Positions 46,332 through 57,400 of a stretch of 64,000 bases of DNA are shown one piece after another. Origin of the DNA: Plicaturopsis crispa FD-325 SS-3 (Eukaryota > Basidiomycota > Agaricomycetes > Amylocorticiales > Amylocorticiaceae); assembly GCA_000827205.1 (NCBI GenBank), contig KN832554.1, positions 3,307,815-3,371,814 on the forward strand, written 5' to 3'. The translations under genes were made by a program, and so were the position numbers. The notes beneath the pieces were generated by a model. It saw only the letters and a program-made list of their open reading frames with translations. It did no database searches and was not told where the DNA came from. Each line of letters starts with the position of its first letter. Position 1 is the first letter of the stretch.

Positions 46332-49300
46332 TTATATAGAAGAATGCACCTTGTAAACCACTATGCCGTTGCAGAGAAAAGCGTCTGGGGTGCTTTCTCC
46401 TGAGTCGACCAATACACGTTGCGTCGACCCATACGCTCCAATCAATAGTCCAGCATTTCGGACGCTTTGGATCAGTGAAGGGACCCGGTCCTGGTGGACA
46501 TGCATCATGAGACGAGGATCGAAGGATAAATAAAATGCTTGCACTCACTAGGATGTCGGTGTTAACAAATATTCCCAACAGGTTGTTTGATTTGGCAAAC
46601 TCTACTGCGGCACTCAGGCTGAATAGACGCCTGTCCGGGTCATCTTTCAGATCCATAGCAGTAGGACCTAGTAGCCCGTGGTTCTCGAGCCCACAGTGGG
46701 AGGAAAAGAAAACAGGATCTTGTCCATAGTTCAGTGTTTCCGCTGTGATGCCTTGAAGAGAGGAACTCACAATTTGGTTGCTTCCAATTTAGCGCAGCGC
46801 ACGTATCCGGAGAGAACGATGTAAAGTTGAGCCTTCGTCGCGTAGTCAATATGCCAGCGGACGATGAGGTGTGGTAAATTGTGCGCAAGAATGCATCGAC
46901 GCATAGATTCAAATCCAAACGGCGGCCAAGGGATAATCGTTGGACAATTGTTTGCGAAGGGTAAGCCAGCTCGAGGCTTAAGCCGAAGTTTACAGGTAAA
47001 ACCTGAGGGAATCGCGTGTCAAAGGCCAGTAAATTCAGTGATGCCACGAAACGTACTAGCATTAAATGTGCAAGTGACACCATAGAGCCACGAACAGCCG
47101 TTCTCCAGTCTTGTATTGATGATAGAGAGTCGTCACATAGTTCTCGCCCAAGCTTCTTCGCTAGGTCCTCGAATTGGGCAAGACTGACGTCGGCGACACC
47201 CAGGTCAAACCCTGTCTCAGGAAGCACCCAATCCGAGAATATGACAGGATGGAGATCCCGAGTGACTTGGACCACGAGATACAGATAATCCCCAGACAGA
47301 GATGAGATTGTTAGCGTTTGGCCTGATGCACCTGTGACCGAATGGACCGAAGGCGACGTATGGATCGATCCGATTCCGGACATCGGTGGCGACGACAATA
47401 TTCGTGTCGGCGTGCCCAAACGAGGTCCTAAATGCGAGAGCATCATAGATTTCCAGTAGGTCTCCACAGCACCTCCGACTTCCAAAGTTACGCCGTTGAA
47501 GGGAGCAACGAAGTTTACTTCGAACGAAACCTGTGTGAAACAAAAATCAAATTCAGGACTCCGCATAATTTGAGACGTGACCTCGCACCTCGCCGATGAT
47601 GTGCAGCCGGTTATCGAGTATTGGCAACACAAAAGGGTGACTGTTCTCGATGCCCTGAAAGGCGGCAGGAATACAAATGTTGCGGCCCAAGGTCTTGGTC
47701 CCCACTCTCGGACATATAGAGAATTCCAAGGACACCGCGTCGAGGCTTGATATTTGGAAAGAAAAGAACCCCTTTTCTTCCTGCTGTGGTAGAGGGATAC
47801 TGTATGGCGCAGAATTTGCGTCGGGGCTAGTCATGACCAGCTTAAGTGGCGTCGAAGGTAGCAAGTACTGATCGTTGGCAGTCGTGCCAGTAAGACGAGG
47901 GTGGAGCCGAACGGCTGATTCGCGGCCAGAGGAAGCCTTGTCATGAGGAACAGAGTGTCCAATAGTGATCTGTATTAAGTAGCTCTTGTCCAGATAGTTA
48001 TGCCCGTAAACTCGATGCGGCATGATGGGAGGCGGGAGGGATAACGAAGGAATCTGGTCGACGTCGTCTTGTGCAGAGACTTGGCCTGCGGAAGGGGTAC
48101 CAGTAGGCGGGCTGTCGTGAACCATTTCGACGTCTGGGACTGTAGGCAGTGACGCAAGTATCCGACTGACGCAGCCATGGTGTCCATACCAAGCCGCGTA
48201 GTGGGCGGGAGAATGGCCAAACTCGTCCCGAACATCTATGCGCGCACCCGCCTCCAGAAGAATCTCGATGCATCGCTCATGGCCATAGCGTGCGGCATGG
48301 ACAAGTGGCGTCCATTCGTGATAGCGGTCAGGAGTGTCCCATCCAGTTTGGAGAAGAAGAAGTTGGCAGACGTCGGCATGCCCTTCCCTGGCTGCGAGGT
48401 GCATAGGATATTCACCGTTGCTGTTCGGCATACATGTTGCACCGTACTGGAGCAGTAACATGACGACATCGGCATGTCCAGCTTGACTCGCGAGAGATAG
48501 CGGGATGAGGTCGCCAGATGGGGCGACAAGTTGATCGGCGACACTTTCTTCCTCGAGGAGCACTTTGAGACAGTCCACGCTACCGCCGAGGGTGGCATAG
48601 ATGAGTGCATTGTAATTGTCCATATCCAGGACGTCTACGGCCGACTTTGCCGCCACGAGACGGCGGCAGACGTCTGCGTGCCCCTTCATGCAGGCGTAAT
48701 GAAGAGCAGTGCGGCCATAAACATCGGTCTTCTCGACCTGCACGCCCTTTTCGAGGCAGATGTCGATCGAGCGAAGACTCCCGGAGATGGCGGCCTCGTG
48801 AAGACACGTTCGTCCATTAATATCGTCAACGTAAAGAAAGTCGAATGGTGTCTCGAGAGAGGAAAGTATGAGATCCGCTAGTTCAGGTGGCGCACCAGTG
48901 ATGATCTTCCACAATATACGGGTGACATTGGATCTACCCTCGGTTTCCTGAGCCAGGGCATCAGAGTAGTGGATGAGCTCTCTGATCAAGGTTTCGTCAG
49001 AGCTGGCGACCGCCCGACGGAGATTGGTTTCGAGGTCACGGAATGGGCCCCGATAGGATGCACGCTCGAACGCGATCTGCTGCGTCAGAATGTCGCTCGC
49101 AGGTCCTTCGAAACCGACGCCTGTGGATAGATCCGTGAGATTGAGAAGACACGCAGCGACCGTTTCGGAGAGCTCCGAGATGAGCTATAATCAAGGACGT
49201 CTGAGTAGGTACACAGCTCGCGGCCAGGACTAGGAACGGGGGCTCCAACCTGTCCATTGAACACGGGCTGCGCGTCAACCTGGCGAGCCAGGTACATCTC

Positions 49301-50078
49301 TTTGGTCGCCGATTTGGAACGTTTGTCCCATTTCTTCAGGATTTTGCGAAATCCGACGGCGTTCATCTCGATGAATTGCTAATGCGAGGTCGTCAGAAAC
49401 GTGCCCGATGCAGTCGTGAGCGGTATATACCTCAAGTTTTCCGAGATCCCGTTCTAAAAGACGAAACCCTTCCTCTACAGCGCTCCATTCTACGTGGTTC
49501 TCGGTTGGATCGTCAACACTATCGGGAAGCACTCTCATAGCAGCGGCCCTTCGCTTTGATAGCAGTGTCTCCAAGCGCAAGGTGAGTTCCGCCTCTTTTT
49601 GCAAGTAAAAGGCATTGATCTGCGAATTAAGGCACACAAATATATCCAAAAACATGCATAGCAGCTAAAATTGTAGCGCACCTTTTCCAGTTCTCGCTCG
49701 AGCTTGAAGAAAAACGCTGCTTTGTGGGCATGAAAATCAGGTCCGCGGTCGTCATCCTGGTCGGACGCCGGGAACATGGGAGGCTCTCCAGGTCCATCTT
49801 CTGCAAGGAGCCCAGGATCCCGTTGGATATCCGATGGAAAATCGGGCGGCGGGCGCGTCAAGACATCGGCTGGACGGACTCCCAGAGCGAGAGCCGCAGC
49901 CTCCGACGCGGGACGATTTGCTGCAAGAGAAGATATGATCTTTTTCAAGAACTTATAGTCGAGGTAGTAGCTCGACCACCCTGGCACTTGTTGCGCCTGT
50001 ATCTGCTTTCCGAACTAGCGACATGCAGCAGTTATTAACAGATGGACAGAAACTCGATGATATTTCACGGACCTTCAT
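46332..50078 (-). CDS. PHO81: PHO81-type protein: SPX, ankyrin repeats, GDPD-like domain
   Basis: Minus-strand exons 50073-50078, 49682-50014, 49431-49619, 49250-49378, 47589-49184, 47057-47530, 46771-47002, 46549-46718 and 46332-46490; 1095 residues. The N-terminal SPX domain starts MKFGKQIQAQQVPGWSSYYL and DYKFLKKIISSL and includes MNAVGFRKILKKWDKRSKS, the Lys cluster that binds inositol pyrophosphates. Six or seven ankyrin repeats follow (DINGRTCLHEAAISGSLRSI, DVYGRTALHYACMKGHADVC, DEFGHSPAHYAAWYGHHGCV). The C-terminus is glycerophosphodiesterase-like (FTSFSPDTCAALNWKQPNYP, VFFSSHCG) but lacks the catalytic HRG motif, as in yeast Pho81. Pho81 inhibits the Pho80-Pho85 kinase when phosphate is scarce. 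The GDE1 phosphodiesterase has the same order but keeps the catalytic residues. The first exon is 6 nt. Confidence 0.92.
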
Positions 50079-50509
50079 GGCGCCTCGACTTCCTGTCGAC
50101 TGCTACCTTAGAGACAAAGGTTTAAACAGTGTCTAAGGTAGCGGGCTGATCACTGCAAGGGTCGTCCATAGAGTAGATTTTAGATGCAAAGCCGCTGACG
50201 GTCAAGAACGGACTGCACACACACGTCCGGCGGATCCGAGTCCCAAAAGGGAAAGAAGACGTCGTTGGCGGATGAACGAAACGCTGGGCGCAGCAAACTT
50301 GGCAAAGGCTGCCGCTATCTATCAGGTCCTCCTAGCGCGCAAAGGAGCAATGCAATGTACAACTAGCTCGCGATGGAGATCGTGGATGTGCAGATGAGGG
50401 TATTACAGAAGAGTCGAAAAATTGTAGATGTTACAACATGCATGCTACTGCCAGCCACGAACGTGCGCTGCTGCTCGCGATTATCATGGATGAAGTCAGT
50501 AAGTCAGAC
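50079..50509. promoter_or_regulatory. PHO81 promoter and leader with an inverted repeat
   Basis: The region runs from the PHO81 start to the PEX12 stop. Arms GCTACCTTAGAGAC (50102-50115) and GTGTCTAAGGTAGC (50129-50142) form a 14-bp stem with one mismatch around a 13-nt loop, 24-64 bp upstream of the PHO81 ATG. It may fold in the leader RNA or bind a dimeric regulator. No CACGTG or CACGTT Pho4-type site was noticed. Confidence 0.45.
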
Positions 50510-51899
50510 TCAGACCAAGACTTTGCGCAGCTGCCATATGCGTGCCGGCAGGAGCGTTACCGGACATCGGCCCTGCTTTTCGACATGCTCGTATGCGCAC
50601 TTGTAGCAAAACACGTAGCCTGAGGGCAGTGCCGTTGCATTGTTTATCGGGCCGCGACATAGCGGGCATTGTCCGTATGCCGTACCATCGAAGGAAATGC
50701 CCTTTGGATGAGGCTTTAGCATTCGAGGTGGTGGGACTGGAGGGCCCAGAGGGGAAGTTGAAAGTGAACGTGCGGGAGAACCAGGTGAGTACCACCACTC
50801 TAGGAACTTCACGAAAAATATTGCAGTGGGTAGCAGCAGTCGGAGAGAATCGAGAAGGAGCTGGGGGGAGGACAAGATTAGACGTCGAACGAGGGCGAGA
50901 AGACCCTTGCGTCGGTCAGATGGTGGTCTTTCCGGAGAATTGGCATTCGCAGCGCGCTGGGAACGTTCGTTTAACGGGATGTGAGTACGAAAGGTAGAGC
51001 ATGAAACTCACGAAGTCTTCGACTCCAAGACGACGCAGATCAACTCCAATCCATTTCAACCATGGCCTATAGAACGGAGTCCTATCGAATAGGTAGGCCA
51101 CATTGTGGACTAATAGCCATACTTCGAACGAAGTATTTAGCCACGGATAAATGGCCTTAAAGCCGCGACGTAACCGGCCGGATAGACTCTGTATCATGAT
51201 AAGTTCATCTATATGTACCAAACAGGGTAGGCATGTGAGGCTTACTTGGTCTGTTAGGGCTTGTAGGCGGCGGCTATCCATACCGTCATCCATTATATCC
51301 GAATCGACACCTCCTCCTAAGGCCTCAAAATAGTCCTGCGCTTTGGCTCGCAAGTAAGGTATGCCAACCTATATATCCGTCAGAGATGATTGGAAACTCT
51401 GAGCTAATAACTTACCAAAAATGTCAGCGACCATAGTATTTCCCGTTCCCCCAGCCTTTCTCCGGCTGGTACGCCACCGACGGCTGCCTGTGTCCTCTCC
51501 GTGTCGATCCATGGCTTTCTTCTACGCTTCAGCCCGTAGAAGTTTTCAGAGAATGACGCGTCTTAAGCAAATCCTGAATTAGTATGGATAGAATTTGACA
51601 CGGTATTGGTAGAATACTCACTATGCTTGCGGAGGTAATGCCGTTCCACGAACAGCATAATAGTCGCGTAGAATTCTTCATGCCGGTTGACTATACGGAG
51701 AAGATAGCGCGGGTACCGTTGGGCAAACACCTGTGCAAGACATCCTGGTAAGAGATAGAGAACACGCAATCCTTTCCTTGCTCACCGCTAGGACATACTT
51801 GAGCGCTGGCTGAAGAAGGTCGCGTAGTTGTTCTTGTGCAACCAATTCAAAGAGAGACGGTTTCAACGTATCCCCACCGATGTCGTTGAAGAATTCCAT
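50510..51899 (-). CDS. PEX12: Peroxisome biogenesis protein PEX12 (RING ubiquitin ligase)
   Basis: Minus-strand exons 51786-51899, 51622-51730, 51416-51561, 51246-51368, 51012-51188 and 50510-50905; 354 residues. N-terminal family motifs: [20 protein letters not shown], then [20 protein letters not shown], and [21 protein letters not shown] membrane region includes [20 protein letters not shown] before EWWYSP. The C-terminal RING-like domain reads [20 protein letters not shown] with CYKCAYEHV and RCP after it, missing some zinc ligands as in other Pex12 proteins. With Pex2 and Pex10 it forms the peroxisomal retro-translocation ligase that ubiquitinates the import receptor Pex5. The acceptor before the last exon (50905) was chosen because upstream sequence in that frame has a stop; this junction is the least sure. 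Confidence 0.9.
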
Positions 51900-52389
51900 G
51901 GCACCGAGATGTTTCACAGGTTACTGACACTTTATGAAGAGGCGCGGAGGGGTATAATATAGGACCAAGGACGGTCGTCTGAAATAAACCCGGGGCCGGA
52001 GGGTACTCAGGTATGATGTATTCACGTGACTGCTGTCTAAATTTCCAATGTTATCCGCCGCCGTTGTTGCACGCGACGAGCTCAGCAGTTGTCGACGACG
52101 TCCGAGACCGTCCGATACATTCCGCAACTGTCCTAGCTGTGCATTTGACTAGGACTGTATAAATCACCTTTGTTCCACACGCGCACCCGATATACCAGAA
52201 GTTATTACCACATACAAGTCCTGCGGCCTCGTTGCTTTGTCCATTAAACTGCATGCCTTCGAACCACTACACGCCGCCATACGCATAAATTGCGTCGATT
52301 CTCGGGGCGCCTTCTTTCTATCCAAACACCCCACTCAAGTACTGCTTAGCGCCGGCTTTCCCGGTCTTATGTTCAACGGATTGCACACG
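51900..52389. other. Divergent promoter region between PEX12 and the UPF0303 gene
   Basis: Nothing recognisable was found. An in-frame ATG at 52369 could extend the UPF0303 protein by seven residues. Confidence 0.5.
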
Positions 52390-53263
52390 ATGCCACCAAC
52401 CGATGCCCAACTAGCCACCGACGCCCTCAACGAGGAGGGGACCTATCGCTTTCCGAGTTTCTCTGCGTCAGATGCAGTCACACTGGGCTTGTCCTTGAGG
52501 AAACGCTTCCGGGCGTCATCGCGGCACAGCAAGGGCAAGGGCCTCGTCATATCGGTGCAGAGCATCGCGGGGCACACATTATTTGCCTGTACGGTTGGGG
52601 ACTTGGGCAACCCGTCCGGGGTCGGGGACGTTAGCCTGGATAGCTGGGCGATGCTGGACGGCATGGTCAATGTAGTTAAACGGACAGGACATTCGAGCTT
52701 TTATGTGGAGAAAGGTATGGGCGCGATGGGCAAGACACCGAGGCAGATGGGAATACAGGGTGATTTTGGCATTAATGGCGGGGGTGCGTGCGTCCTATCT
52801 TATAGCAGCGATGGTGGGATCCTCATAGCGAGATCATCTGGATAGCGTTTCCTATATGGTTGGAGGCAAGTGGCGGCAGTTCCCTCTTTGAAAATGGTAT
52901 ACTGATCATGATTGTATTCAACAGAACGGACACTGCTGTCCGATCGCAGTCGTCGCCTGTTATTCAGGCTCGAGTCAGGATGACCATCATGTATGTCCAT
53001 ATTCATTAAGCTCTATGTCGCTGTGTTAACCAGGGATTCATTAGCTTGTAGTATCCACTGTGAAGGACTACCTCAATAAATTGGCGAGGGCTGGTCAACC
53101 AGACTCGACACCAGTGCCACCAGCAGCCGGCGCGTCGATGCCCGTGCCCATGGTGCCGCCGTATGCAAGAGAGAGTACATCTTCATACGCGAGGGATAGC
53201 ATGAGGGACAGCATGGCCTCATCGGTACGACATACCAACTACTCCACCGCGACCAATACCTGA
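52390..53263 (+). CDS. UPF0303 / DUF336 (YBR137W-like) protein
   Basis: Exons 52390-52783, 52846-52865, 52925-52990 and 53045-53263; 232 residues. The domain matches the UPF0303 family: AVTLGLSLRKRFRASSRH, GKGLVISVQSIAGHTLFACT, SLDSWAMLDGMVNVVKRTGH and SSFYVEKGMGAMGKTPRQMG, with the ending INGGAFPIWLE and CPIAVVACYSGSSQDDHHLV. Yeast YBR137W is linked to GET-pathway partners; some bacterial relatives bind haem. Exact function is unknown. Exon 2 is only 20 nt, and the intron after it starts with GC (GAG/GCAAGTGG at 52866); it was chosen because no GT donor keeps the conserved end in frame. A ~60-residue tail with repeated YAR(E/D)S-type units follows the domain, absent from short family members. 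Confidence 0.82.
52866..52924 (+). other. GC-AG intron of the UPF0303 gene
   Basis: Donor GAG/GCAAGTGG and acceptor TTCAACAG, 59 nt. Every GT donor in the region leaves the wrong phase for the conserved NGHCCPIAVVACYSG stretch. Confidence 0.65.
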
Positions 53264-53493
53264 CCCTTTGAAATGATAGGAGTGGCAAACAGAAGCATAT
53301 ACAGCGACTCATCGTTCACAACGCTCACCTTCGCCGTATCATGACCACCATGAACACCATCTGGATGATTAATGTAGCAGGACGCTGCATGGTGCATTGA
53401 AATATAATCCTATTCACCCGGCATAAAACGCGCGACATGTTACGAGGAAGAAGTAAAGTAGATATATAATGGAACTACGCGCAAGGCCCTCCC

Positions 53494-54191
53494 TCAAGAG
53501 TCGTTAGAGCTTTGAGCACGGTTCGGGGTACCCCCAATAACGCGCAGGTTTTCTGAAGCACGCGTATCAGTCAGCGATTGCGGGCCATTGGAGGGACGAT
53601 ATACACGAACCGTGCCGGAGATATATCTGGCGCTGTCCCTGGGGCGTCTCGGGATCAGCATTTGGGTCGGGCTCGCGGATCTCAAAGTTCGCCTCCACGA
53701 AAACTTTCAGGCCCTTCGAGAGGGTCTTGAGGTAGTTGTTCTGGCCGGGAACGAAGGAGACGATGTTGTGCCAGGTGGTCTTGGCTTCCGCGCGAGCTAG
53801 GAGTACGCAGCATTGTGTCAGTGTCAGACTCCATGTGAGTGAGCAGTTTGCTTACTGCCGTCGGGGTTAGGGGGAGGCGGAGGGTAGTTGGTAGTCGCGA
53901 CGGTGTATCTGCAGCCCCCATCCACCAATTAGCATAATTTCCACAATGCTATACACAGACGAGTACTCACGAAACGTATTCCTTGTCCGTTTTGGTCGTA
54001 CGGACCTCAGGATCCTTGCCCAGACGGCCCACGAGGACCAATTTGGACACGTCGGACGCACGCGACGCAGAGCTCGAAAAGGACTGCACACGACGGTTGT
54101 TAGCAGGGTCGTTCCGGGAGATGATCAGTAAAGCACGTACTCGTGCAGAAACGCGCGACGCGGTGGCAGCAGAGCGGATGGCGGAAAACAT
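53494..54191 (-). CDS. RIM1: Mitochondrial single-stranded DNA-binding protein
   Basis: Minus-strand exons 54141-54191, 53971-54083, 53856-53908, 53611-53796 and 53494-53552; 153 residues. A Ser/Arg/Ala-rich presequence (MFSAIRSAATASRVSARS) precedes an SSB-type OB fold: ASDVSKLVLVGRLGKDPEVR, VSYTVATTNYPPPPNPDG, EAKTTWHNIVSFVPGQNNYL, KTLSKGLKVFVEANFEIRDP, and RQIYLRHENLRVIGG. The WHNIVSF segment and the GxGKDPE strand are typical of mitochondrial SSB. It coats single-stranded mitochondrial DNA during replication. The C-terminus lacks the acidic tip of bacterial SSB, as is usual for the mitochondrial form. It is divergent from HBS1 across about 234 bp. Confidence 0.93.
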
Positions 54192-54425
54192 AGTGGTCGT
54201 GGGTGAAGGAGTGCACGTTCTGGAATCTGGGTCACTGGCAGTTCTGGGCGGCAGAAAAGTTGTGGCGGAGAGTATTTGGCGGTGTTGGCGCGTGTGCCAC
54301 TTTCGCGCGTCTCCGATTTCCGATCGCGTCCATCTCCGTCCCTGTGCACGGTGCTCGCCCACCATTGTGTCTTGTCCCATAACCACCTTGAGCTTGTATC
54401 ATCTTTGCACAATTATCTTTATACG

Positions 54426-57400
54426 ATGTCACGACACAGGCTTGTAAAACAGATGGATCTTGATGGTGCGCACCGTTCACGGATTGGTTCTCATCCGCAT
54501 CCTCAACGTTTCCCGCAGATGAACTAGACGACGGTACTTTGTCGGACGGAGGCGAAGATGCGTACGACTTGACGCCAGAACAAGAATGTACGTGCGCTGC
54601 CGTTGGTCCTATCCAATCAGTTTCACTTATTCTTCGCTCTAGCTCGTATGATCGAGGGTGTTGACCAGATTCGCCACATGCTAGGCCCAGAGACACAGAC
54701 TGGACTGAGCAATGCCGCCATCAAGAGCGCACTATACGAATATTACTTTGATATTGACAGGGCTGTCCAATGGCTCATTGGTTCGTGGCTATCTCACCAA
54801 GCTCTCATGCTTGCATTGATTTTGCTGCAGAGGAACAAGAACGGCAGAATGTTGCTCGGGATCGCAAGGGTGAGTAAACTGTCTACATTTATAATTTTTG
54901 TTGTTATTCTCTTTCCTCCACTTTGTTCTTTGCTACTGTTGCTGTCCGTTGTTCTCGCACGCGTCACAATCGACTTAAAACAGGTACGACCAAGAGAAGG
55001 TGCATTTATCTTACTCTTGTTTAGTACCCGTGCATTATGAAATTTGTTCGTACTCATTGCTTTCCCTTCACAGTCGACTATACCGACCGTCCACGGCGCC
55101 CGATGAGCAAAGCCTTGCCCGATCTACCGTACGAGGAACTTGAAGACGATTTCTACCAAGCGCCCTATGGCTCAGCGGATCGCCCTCGAGTTCCGTTGAT
55201 TGTTCTGGCGCAGCAGCAGCAAAATGACCTGTCGCCATCAGAGTCCGATAGTGGCTCGAACATGGGTCGTCCCAGGAGTCACCTTACCACAATAACGGAA
55301 CGAACTGAACACACCGAAGCATCTCGGCATTGGCCCTCCAAGCAGCAGCTCGTGTCTATGAACGATCCGCGACCTATATCGTCGGGTTCATCGTTAACCT
55401 CGTACGGGCAAGTAATCGGTGAGATTTATTTTCTCGCATCTCGAGTAGATACATTGGACTTATACATACTTCATGCATTTCAGGCACTCCACGAGGGCCA
55501 CTCGATCCGAACGAGATTCCGCCTTCTCCACCACTATCCGCACAACGGACATTCTCAGTGTATGAGCCTCCACCCTCTAACGCTACCTCTGAGTCGAGGT
55601 CTCCACCGTCGACGCCTTCTAAGCCTCCCAGTGTGTCCGTACCCCCAGTAGAAACTATACCCGACATACCCGATGATGCTTCGACCTCCACCGTACGCCC
55701 AGCTCCTCCAGCTGTGTCCCCGAAGAAGTCTAAACTGTCTATGCTCGCGAGTTCGCGCGCGAGCACTTCGAGCAAGAGCTCCAAGTCCCATACCGGAGAC
55801 ACTGCATCGATCAGGACATATCCTGTCTTGCGACCATCAGCCCAGTCCCAGCTTACTTTGGGCACCAATGCGCCGCAGCCGCCTTCGCCACTGTCTACGC
55901 TAAGGTCAGAGTCAAGGGCGGAATCGGTAACGGATCGGTCGTCCACGTCTTTACATGTCAAGCGGGCGATAGCGCAGGCAATGGGAGAGGAAGCAGGCAC
56001 TGGGAAACACGCTGGCAGTATCTCTTCGAGAAGCTCAGCAGTCACTGTGACGAAGGATTCCACGATTTCGGGCCCGTCTATCAGGTCGCAAGTACCTTCC
56101 CTTGCACGCTCTTCGCCCGTTCCGTCGGAGCAATCTAGTAAATCGCGCCCGCCGTCGAAACTAGCGCTGCTGGCCGCCCAGTCGACGCAAAGTCAAAGTC
56201 TAGTGCCCAGGGCCACACCGCAACCACCTTCTCCTGGTCCCGTTCTACCTGAAACTCATACCGAATATCTTACACCCATTGCTAATGGTGGTACGGCGAC
56301 GACTGCCATCACAACCTCCTATCACTCGCTCGAGAGCTTAAAGTCGGCTTCGGGTACTGCTGCCCTCCCATCGGCATACGCTCCACGCCAAATCTCCCCT
56401 ACTTCGCCGAAACGGTCGAAATTAGCCATGAAAATTAAGAAAGCCCAGGAGAAGCTCGATGCTGAAGTGCTCTCAGCGGAGGAGGAGGATACGCCCGTGC
56501 AGGCTCCACCCATATTTCTTCCTCAAGCTACCCGTTCTCGTGCGTCTCCATCGGCGTTCGCTACTTTGCTCGTCGATGACCCTCTAACACCTCCCGAAGA
56601 CAAGCATCGACGCAAATCCGAGAGCGACGACCCTCGGTCGGAGGAGGTTACGTCGCCCACCTCGACGGAACGAAAGCATCGGTCGCACAGGCATAAATCA
56701 CCTCCGCTTCCCTACGCTGGCCATTCGCACGGGTTCGCTTTCGATGTTCCCAGTCCGGACGATGTTGTCTTCAATGCTCGGCGTGGGACTTCCCTGGCCC
56801 CCGGCGCGCCCCATTCCAATTCTTCTTCCCGCCCTTCTGTTGTTTCTTCTAGAAAGACTGTTTCGACTCAGGTGTAGCTGTTCTAATGTTTATCGAGACT
56901 GATATATTTTTTTGCCTTGCCCCGCCCCGATTTTCCAGCCGCGAAGGACCGAGAGAAAGCAAAGAAATTAGCGCATGGGAACTCTAGGCAACGAAAGCCC
57001 GCTGGGCCGCCTGCGAGTACCCCAGGCCCGAAGACTCCAAAAAAGTCGGGAGCGGTTACGTCGAAGACTACACCTTCTACGTCCATACGGTTCTCTGGAG
57101 GAAACGATCAAGGTCAGCTCGACATTGCAGGTCTCAATTTGAACCAGAAGGAGGCAGAGCAAGCGGTCGTGGAAGAGCCTCCTAAAATTGCGATTGCTCG
57201 AGAGAAACTGCTCGAAGAAGCCAAACGAGCGATAGAGGTACAGACCGCTGAGGGCAAGCTAGCGATTAGCCTCGTTGTCATCGGTGAGGCCGAACCATAT
57301 TCATCCCCACACCAACCTCACACTACCCCACAATAGGTCACGTCGATGCTGGAAAGTCTACCCTTATGGGTAGGATGCTCTATGAGCTTGGAAGAATCGA

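Noticed and set aside
50129-50145. CTAAGGTAGCGG resembles part of the I-CeuI homing site and 23S rRNA
   Set aside because: Only about ten bases match, with no rRNA or endonuclease around; chance similarity.
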